Of a stretch of 64,000 nucleotides of DNA, positions 57,201 to 64,000 are shown in pieces. The stretch comes from Sanghuangporus weigelae (lineage: Eukaryota > Basidiomycota > Agaricomycetes > Hymenochaetales > Hymenochaetaceae): positions 806,001-870,000 of the forward strand of contig CP137328.1 in the NCBI GenBank assembly GCA_033182465.1, written 5' to 3'. Made by a program: the position numbers and the translations under genes. The notes beneath the pieces are model-generated. The model did no database searches. It was not told the origin of the DNA and saw only the letters and a program-made list of their open reading frames with translations. How positions within the stretch are numbered: position 1 is the stretch's first letter; each line of letters begins with the position of its first letter.

Positions 57201-60200
57201 TGGATGGACTACGGTGCAACAGCAGCACGTTACCTAGCTCATTCATCCATTCATTCATTTCGCACATAGCATACGACTCACCGACTAAGTCACAAATCGT
57301 AATCAGGCAATTCTATTCACTCATCTATCCCGTCTGTACGTACATCCGGAATGTAGCTGATTATCTATATCCAACAAAGGTTAGCATTGTTCTCACCAGG
57401 GAGGAGGTTATATGCACATTCACCAGGTCGTGAACATCTATACGCCGGGATGACGAAGACGACAAAAATAAACCTTTGATTACCTGTATAGTTTAGTCTC
57501 GTTTCATATTTGTCCCCGTTGTCCTTTCGGCGGGCTCAAAAGGATCAATGAAGGTACGAATAGCGCCGCTCCGTCACTCCGCGTCCGCGGAGTTGAGTTA
57601 GTAAAAATCTATTGAATCGTTGAGGTGAGCACGTTACTTCGTAAAACTCCCGCAGCTCTTGGAAGAATCGGAACGGAGCTTTGGAGAAAGAGAACGGCAG
57701 GGTTGAAGATGAAAAGGACAAACACAAGAAGTCGTAAGCAGTGTTCATTTGGCCTTTGCGAGTATGCTCTATTCATGTTCGTGCTCAGGCTGACGCAGTC
57801 ACCCAGCTCCACAGACGGAGAGAAGAACAGAAGAGGGCTGAAACGCGCACATACCTTCGGCGACCTATTGCAAAACGCTCCGGTGACGCTGGCAGGGAAG
57901 CAATAGTAGGAACGGAGGCGTTCATCGGACGACGTGAGAAAGCGGAGCGAGCGCTCTACGTACAGCGCGTGTTCCACGTTTTGGTTCGAATCGATGGAGA
58001 TGTTCCACGCGAGTCGGTCAAGTGGTCTACGCTGAAAGGCGATGCTCAAGCGAAATGACTCACGACATATCTAATGGCTAAGCTCCGGACAGGCACGCTA
58101 CTCTGAGCCCACAGCTGATCATGAAGGACGTGGCTGCGGATAATCGGCGCGACACATATGCACATACTGTTGGATCTTCGTGCAGTATAAGTCAAGCCAC
58201 GACAATAAGTCCGCACTAGCTAGAGGTGATTCATTACCATTCGGAAGGGGATTTATAGCATCCGATGACGCTCGGTTTAAATTCAGGGTATTGCCAGAGT
58301 CTAGCACGAGTAGTCCAATTTTGAGTAGTTGAAGATCATGAGCGACCAACTCGTAAACAAGCCGGCCCGAGACACGTAATAATACAGCACGTCGATAATC
58401 CAGACCGCATCGACTCATGTTGATCCACTTCAGATCCTTCGTGTCGTCGAATCTGTCGCTGTCAAGAGGCTAAGCCTAATGGCTAATGAACATCAGGATA
58501 ACGCACGCAATTTTACAAAGGACATGATCTGAGACGATCATTGCAGACAGACGCGGAAGGAAACGGTCAGTGGGCGACGGGACCTGGCTTGTCAAATACG
58601 AGACGGATGCTTTTGCAAGCTATCTAAGGATCGACAGGCTATAATCGAGTAGCAGATAAGGCACTAAAACTGTTCCTGCTAGCATAAGATGGCCTTGAGA
58701 GGATTGATTGATTGAAGCGAATTGTCAGATATACCAAGGAGAGAGGAGTAACCGTACTTAGTGCGACAACTGCTTGATTTGATATGTAGATAGACACAGT
58801 ACCTGAGGCGAACAAAGGCAGATGATCTTGGACAACGAGCCAATGATTCGCTCTACTGTACTTGTCGAGTTATTCGGCTTCAGAACGTCTTCCGCTGTAA
58901 ACTCGATCAATCAGACATGTGAAGAATGAGATCAGCAAGTGAGCGAGAATATCGCCAGCGAGGAACTTCGGGAAGTGGTGAAGCTAGAAGCCTAATAGAC
59001 TTCCACTCCATTAATCAAAGTGGACCTCACAGGGCGAGATGCGCCAACATCCTGGGAGGATATAGGCACCAATCGTTAGCTTTCTGCAGCGGAGGAGAGC
59101 AAGCGGCGCTGCGTATCGTATGGTGTAACAGGAAATGACGCGGTACGTACTGAGATCGTCGCTGCATACTAATCCAATCGTATTGTGTCCCATGCGTAAG
59201 ACAGCGCGTCCACGATAACAAAGGCACATAGAATCTGATTGATAGTTGTCTGATGAGTAGATCATGGCATGGCTCGGGCAAATTCCGTACCAGATGTTCA
59301 GATTTCCCCGAGTCCGAAGCGAAAGCAATTGATATCGCTTATCTCGTGCGAGGACGAGATCCCAATGAGCCAATGACGACTGGGATGGTGGAAGTATAGG
59401 CCTCCCACGGACCGATAGCGATAGAGTGTGAATTTGCGAATATATAAGACATTGCTTCGATTGATGTGTCGCTCTCTACGGGGAAAGCGACCTCGAAGAA
59501 GTAGGAAGGCGAAGAGTGCCGCGATGCCGCCAACTGCTGCTTACACCTGAAGGTAGCCATCGTTAAGACGAGCTCCGATACATATATATGATGAAAGTTC
59601 ATGATTACTATCTGTCATGGGCCATTTTATCCGATGGCGGTCCCCAACATCGTCACCTCCATCAACCACCCCAGGCGGAGATAGTGACTTGCTTGAACAT
59701 AAAGAACTTATTCTTCGTCGTGGCCTCGACAGACTGGGTTCCCTGCTTTCGGTAAGTCGAATTGTCTGCTACTATTCAGGACCGAGTCATAAGACAATCT
59801 CTTTCCGTGTGAAAAGAGTCGCTGCGCTTCTGAAATGGCGTCTCCGCTCTCAAATGCCGCATCTGGGTCATTAGCTGCGCTACAGACATTGCGATAATCA
59901 TCTTGTTGGGTCCGGTTCGTTAGCTATGGCGAAGGCATCAGTTGTCTCCGATATCAAATAAATACAATATCGGACCGTCACAAAGATAGCTGAGCTCATT
60001 AAGAGCACGATGTCGGCTGCAGACAGCATAGACGAACGAACAAAGGTCCATTCAAAAATAAGAGCGAAAACGATCTGAGCCTGGCTTGTGACAGATCACA
60101 GCAAGCATCCAAGTCAGCACTTGGACATAATGCCAATCGCACCGCGACCTGCTGCTTCCCGGCGAAAACCTAGGGTCATTAATATTTGGTTCACAGTAAC

Positions 60201-62860
60201 ATTAGGGAGAGTATTCAGAATTGCGTTTGAGATACTACCTGGGTCAAAATCCAATGATACCAGACATCAGACAGAGCACGAGCCACGCAGGGCTCTGGAA
60301 GAAAAGACAGTTCACGGGCGATGTCACTGATGAACGGTCTGCTCAGACGTCGGGTTAGTCGCGGGTTACGTACTGGGAAAGCTCAGGCACTGACCCAATG
60401 CTCGAAATGATTGTGCAGCACGTGGACAAATACAACATGACGTACGCACAATCGCCGACTGCTCGAACGAACGTGTCTTTCGGGATCAATAACCTGACCA
60501 TGTAACATAAAATGTCTGGTCCCGACGTACATGCTTCAGAAAAGCCCACTATATTCAGCAATGCCACGCTAGATAAGATAGAGGTTATAATCCGCCTCAG
60601 CTCAAGTGGATGAGACATACCCGACCGCAATGAGTCGTTGAGTGGGAGTGGCCTCTCCCGGTGCAGTTGAAGTATCAGGCCTGGGTCTAAGTATTCTTCT
60701 AGACAAGCGATCAGGATTACTTCACTTTGGTTCAGTACTTCGAATAAACATCAGATAAACCAAACGAAAAGAATCACGACGGACGTAAATACCTCCTGCC
60801 AGAGTTTGAAAGAGGCTGGAAAGACTCTTCAAGGAGGAAGCTGATGATCAAGGTAACAGACAAGGGTGCAAGAAAAAATAGTGCCGTCACGTCGGATATG
60901 GAGAGGTAGCGCATTGCGTAGTATGCGCTAAACAACTCAGCAAAGCTGGAAGACCTCGGTTAGGTTTGAGTCTTAAGGGGGGCAGATTCGGCGCATCCAT
61001 ACGCCCCGGGCAACGGGCAATGCTCGGACTTCTTCTGGTCCGAAACGGGGTCTGGCACTCGCTTTAATAGACTGATAGCAGCTCGTCAGGAGGAGCATCA
61101 TTATCATGCGGACGCTAGACATACAGGTATGCAAGACTAAGCAAGTATGCAAGACTAAGCAAGTATGCGATGGCCTAAGTCTCAATTAGCCAGGGACTTG
61201 ATGGTCAGGATAAAGTGAGAGACGCACCATGCGAACATGCTGCAAACAGTAAATGTGACGCATATCAGAGTCCAACAACTCTCATGCCCAGAGTCGACAC
61301 GGGAGGATCAGCCTTTGCGGAGCGCTTTCGCAGCCATATTAAATTTTGTTGAGTACAAAGAATGCCTGAGCTGACGAAACGAGCAGGAATCCAGCATTCG
61401 CCTGAACGAAGCGCGAGAGTCGTGATGTACCGACGATAGTCTGGTGTCATCCAGTCTCCCCGGCGCAGTCGTCGTTTACGAGTCGATCACCTTCCAAAGA
61501 AGACATGTTTGAGATAGAGAAGTGTCGATATGCAAGGCGCCAAATAGTAACTGCGAGGGTACACGAGTACTTACGGCGCGCGTCACCAGCAGTGCCGCCC
61601 GTCCGAGCTGTTTGCCCCGGACTTCAGATTCATCAGGAGCCTTGCGGAAGCATGTCACCTATTGACCACGAGATCCAAGAGGGGCGAAACAACAGATAGT
61701 GGGGTTGTTCATAGAAGAGGATAGGAGAGAAGTGAATAGAAGAAGACCGCAGCACGTGATCGTAATACTGAGTTCTGATCGGAGTTCAAAACTTGAACAC
61801 CGGCGAGTCCGTTTGCACCATACTCAAAGGTCGACGATCTGTATAGACATGATCCATGGGCTATTTCCAATTAATACACTAGAGTGAATACTTCACATAT
61901 AAGATACATGTACATAGCGACTGAAATGCATCGCGGTTGAATAATACCAGACGCAGAGAGTAATGGAATGTGAACTCCCAAATCTAAGGGCACTTCTTTG
62001 AACACTCGCAAGAATCAAGTCCTGCACCCACTACGAAAAATGCAGCCATCCTCACCTCCAAAGTCGAAACAGGTGGGTCGATCTCGTTCAACAGCTTCAC
62101 GGTCAAATCTATGAAAGGGAAGATCGCCTGCGGCCCTGCGCGGCACCGTCAAGCAGAAACCCAGCGTTCATTTCCACGAAACGTGACAACCATGATTCGC
62201 TTTGACTAGCACAGTTCCTTCGCCTTGGGGGACTCCCGGCCCGGTATTCGCATCATCCAAAAGTCTGTATTCGTCAGACCTATGTGTTGGCAGGGTCAAG
62301 AAAGAATTTGCGTGAAGTTGAATCGGGTGTTGATGTCGGCAAGTTATTCGAGGCACTTTGCGATGACGTAATTTGTCATGCCGGCCAGAGTTTCATAACG
62401 AAAGGAAATTTGATTTTCTTCTCAACAAGTCAGCTCGAGCTTATGCAAAGTTTGGCCTCGTCGTGACGCAGAACGAACGACCCAGCGTCATGGAGACGAG
62501 ACTGCTAAATATACTTGCACGTGATTGTGACGCGGTTCCCGTCTCTCTGAGCGGAGATTCGATACTATGATTATTCAAGCAGATTTTCTTCGACCATTTT
62601 ATGCCTACAAATTTTCAATCGATCCTTATCGTGCGCCTACTCAATCTGAGAATGATAATGAAACAGACAAAGCTAACCATCATCGTCGACGTTTTCAATC
62701 GCTTCTCCATCGGCGATCTTGTTTAGAGGCCCAAAGCATCGGATCAGGCACGACTCTACAATAAAGACAAACTATCAGCAATACAGCATACGAATTCCGA
62801 GCTGAACTAACAGCTAGCTAAAGCCACCTGCGCCGATATTCAAAGATAGGGTCTACCGGC
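54227..62860. other. Gene-poor region of about 8.6 kb
   Basis: No gene that I can support. Splice-like borders on the minus strand (ACTTAC, TACGTAC) are scattered between 57600 and 62100, and some frames are hydrophobic (for example minus 58049-57609 and 60630-60355), but no consistent exon chain or known family emerged. An 18-bp minisatellite lies at 61127-61169. The peroxiredoxin promoter is at the left end. Confidence 0.45.
61127..61169 (+). repeat. 18-bp minisatellite
   Basis: The unit GTATGCAAGACTAAGCAA is present twice and then partly a third time. Confidence 0.85.
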
Positions 62861-63176
62861 TCATGACGACGCTGCCATGCATATCTAATCACAAAGAAAG
62901 GAATTTTCAGCTCCAGCAGAAATCTGGAGATGTTGGTACACCTACGCCAATGTCTAAAGGCATGTTTATTCCTATTCCTTGGAGAACACTCTCCGATAAA
63001 GGCTCGCATTCTGCTCCGGTCTGGCAATTGATGATATCTAGGAAAGGTGGCAAAGCGCCAGCAAGAGAGCCTGTCAAGCAGACAGGCAGGGCCGGTATGA
63101 CACTCAATTGTGGAGCCGCAGTTACGGAAGTCCAAACAGATGCGATGGCGATTGTTAGTATCGCGATTGACTGCAT
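62861..63176 (-). CDS. Small secreted 4-cysteine protein
   Basis: Predicted secreted protein of 86 aa. Exon 1 is 63176-62940 and exon 2 is 62884-62861. Signal peptide MQSIAILTIAIASVWTSVTAAP, then VCLTGSLAGALPPFLDIINC, QTGAEC, IGVG, and the last cysteine on the 24-nt second exon (I-C-M-A-A-S-S-stop). This matches the C-terminal domain of the repeat protein at 17201-18572 in sequence (C-x-x-G-x-L-x-G-A-L-P ... C-x2-G-x2-C), and the intron interrupts the same place, right after V/L-G. So it is a stand-alone version of that domain, without the repeats. TATAAAG (63280-63274, minus strand) lies 104 bp before the ATG. Four cysteines are too few for a hydrophobin. Confidence 0.72.
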
Positions 63177-64000
63177 TTCTTGACGGGGACTACTAGAAGC
63201 GAAGGCAAGACTTGGCAGTGGCGAGAAAAAGGCAGTGAGAGGCGGTCAGAAAGCTGTGGAGACCCCGCAACACCTTTATACCATCTGCGACCTTAGCATC
63301 ATGCCTCTTCCTCGCACGTTAGATTCAGATCTTCTATGAACATGTTCTGCTTGATGAGACGCCAACTGTCAGGCACGAGAAGAACTTGGAATCCATAGCT
63401 GCTCCATTGAAATTGCTAAACGAAAGAGTATTGCCGATGTTCCCAGTAGAAATCGGGCCACACACCACACTCCCATAGGCTACAGACGTGTGAATAGAGA
63501 AAACAGAATACTCCGAAAAAAGAAGTGAATTCCCAGACAGATTTCGTGGCTCGAAAATTGCAAAGTCCAGACAAGAACAGACTAGCACTTCATTCAAGAG
63601 AAGCGTATTCAGTCCAACGGGCTGACAGATGGATCATTACATAGCATAGGTTCCATTCATGAGGAGGACCAAATCAAACTGTCAAGCTGCAAGTGTACTT
63701 CTAGATTTCTCTCAATGGGAGAAAACGAAGTTGGTTGCATGAGTAGACACTTCTTCCCGGTAATGATAGCTACAGCTATGGGAAATACCTGAAGCAAGAA
63801 GATGTTCCAGCGGCAAATGAGAAAGCCGGGCCTCAGAATAGGTGCGATGTGGAAGCATATAAATTGACAGTCTGGGCCATGAATGATGCTGTGCTGCCCT
63901 GACCACCTCTCCTCTTAAGGGAACTTGCAATCGCAGACATAACAGAACATGAATGCATCTATGTGACTGCCATATTGTGAGCCTTTCCCGGGCCGATAGC
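63177..64000. other. Right-edge intergenic sequence
   Basis: Holds the promoter of the 4-cysteine protein gene. Short minus-strand frames (63597-63334, 63930-63712) are without recognisable features. Confidence 0.45.

Noticed and set aside
57609-58049. 146-codon minus-strand frame with a hydrophobic segment
   Set aside because: The frame opens without an ATG; the only internal Met-started part is about 55 codons and unlike any family known to me.
62861-63176. Hydrophobin for the small secreted protein
   Set aside because: Hydrophobins need eight cysteines in a set pattern; this has four.
1-64000. tRNA, rRNA and CRISPR arrays
   Set aside because: B-box-like GGTTCGAATC words (for example near 57984) have no matching acceptor stem or A box; no direct-repeat/spacer array is present, and none is expected in a fungus.

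Overview
The window reads as nuclear DNA of a filamentous basidiomycete, most likely an Agaricomycete. Genes are compact and split by many introns of about 45-70 bp with GT..AG borders, and there are many paralogous small secreted cysteine-rich proteins. The housekeeping genes (BUD32, EMC8, eS26, DPH3, MID1, an SFP1-like zinc-finger protein, a PRX5-type peroxiredoxin) are of fungal type. All exon models were spliced by eye from reading frame, splice borders and agreement between paralogues. No alignment or expression data were available.

Layout. 0-12 kb: the 5' part of a BUD32 kinase gene leaves the left edge on the minus strand. It is followed by an array of 12-cysteine secreted proteins (SSP1, a pseudogene SSP2, a 5' stub, SSP3, SSP4), a second BUD32 copy that is a pseudogene, EMC8, a concanavalin A/eqolisin-fold secreted protein, and a fifth, more diverged SSP. 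12-15 kb: an ASXH/DEUBAD-like nuclear protein (minus) diverges from ribosomal protein eS26 (plus). 17-25 kb: a second secreted-protein island with a protein of seven 50-residue repeats, four 6-cysteine mini-proteins in two inverted/duplicated segments, and an Ala/Ser/Val-rich secreted protein. 25.5 kb: a 210-bp Tc1/mariner-type MITE. 26-31.5 kb: an F-box protein, MID1, and an F-box-like pseudogene. 34.5 kb: DPH3. 35-49 kb: gene-poor, becoming very rich in simple repeats just upstream of a large SFP1-like transcription factor (49-52.3 kb). 53.3-54.2 kb: peroxiredoxin. 54-62.8 kb: no gene that I can support. 62.9-63.2 kb: a small secreted protein related to the C-terminal domain of the 17-kb repeat protein.

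Theme. Ordinary conserved genes alternate with islands of lineage-specific secreted proteins that are duplicating, inverting and decaying. The most unusual shared trait is gene architecture. In three secreted families the last cysteine or the C-terminus sits on a tiny terminal exon: 12 nt encoding V/I-C-x-stop, or 22 nt in the SSP family. Automated annotation would usually miss these exons. The 12-Cys SSP family has no known function that I recognise. Its fixed exon sizes (150/62/95/22 nt) and a palindrome at a constant distance upstream of three copies make it the best candidate here for something undescribed.
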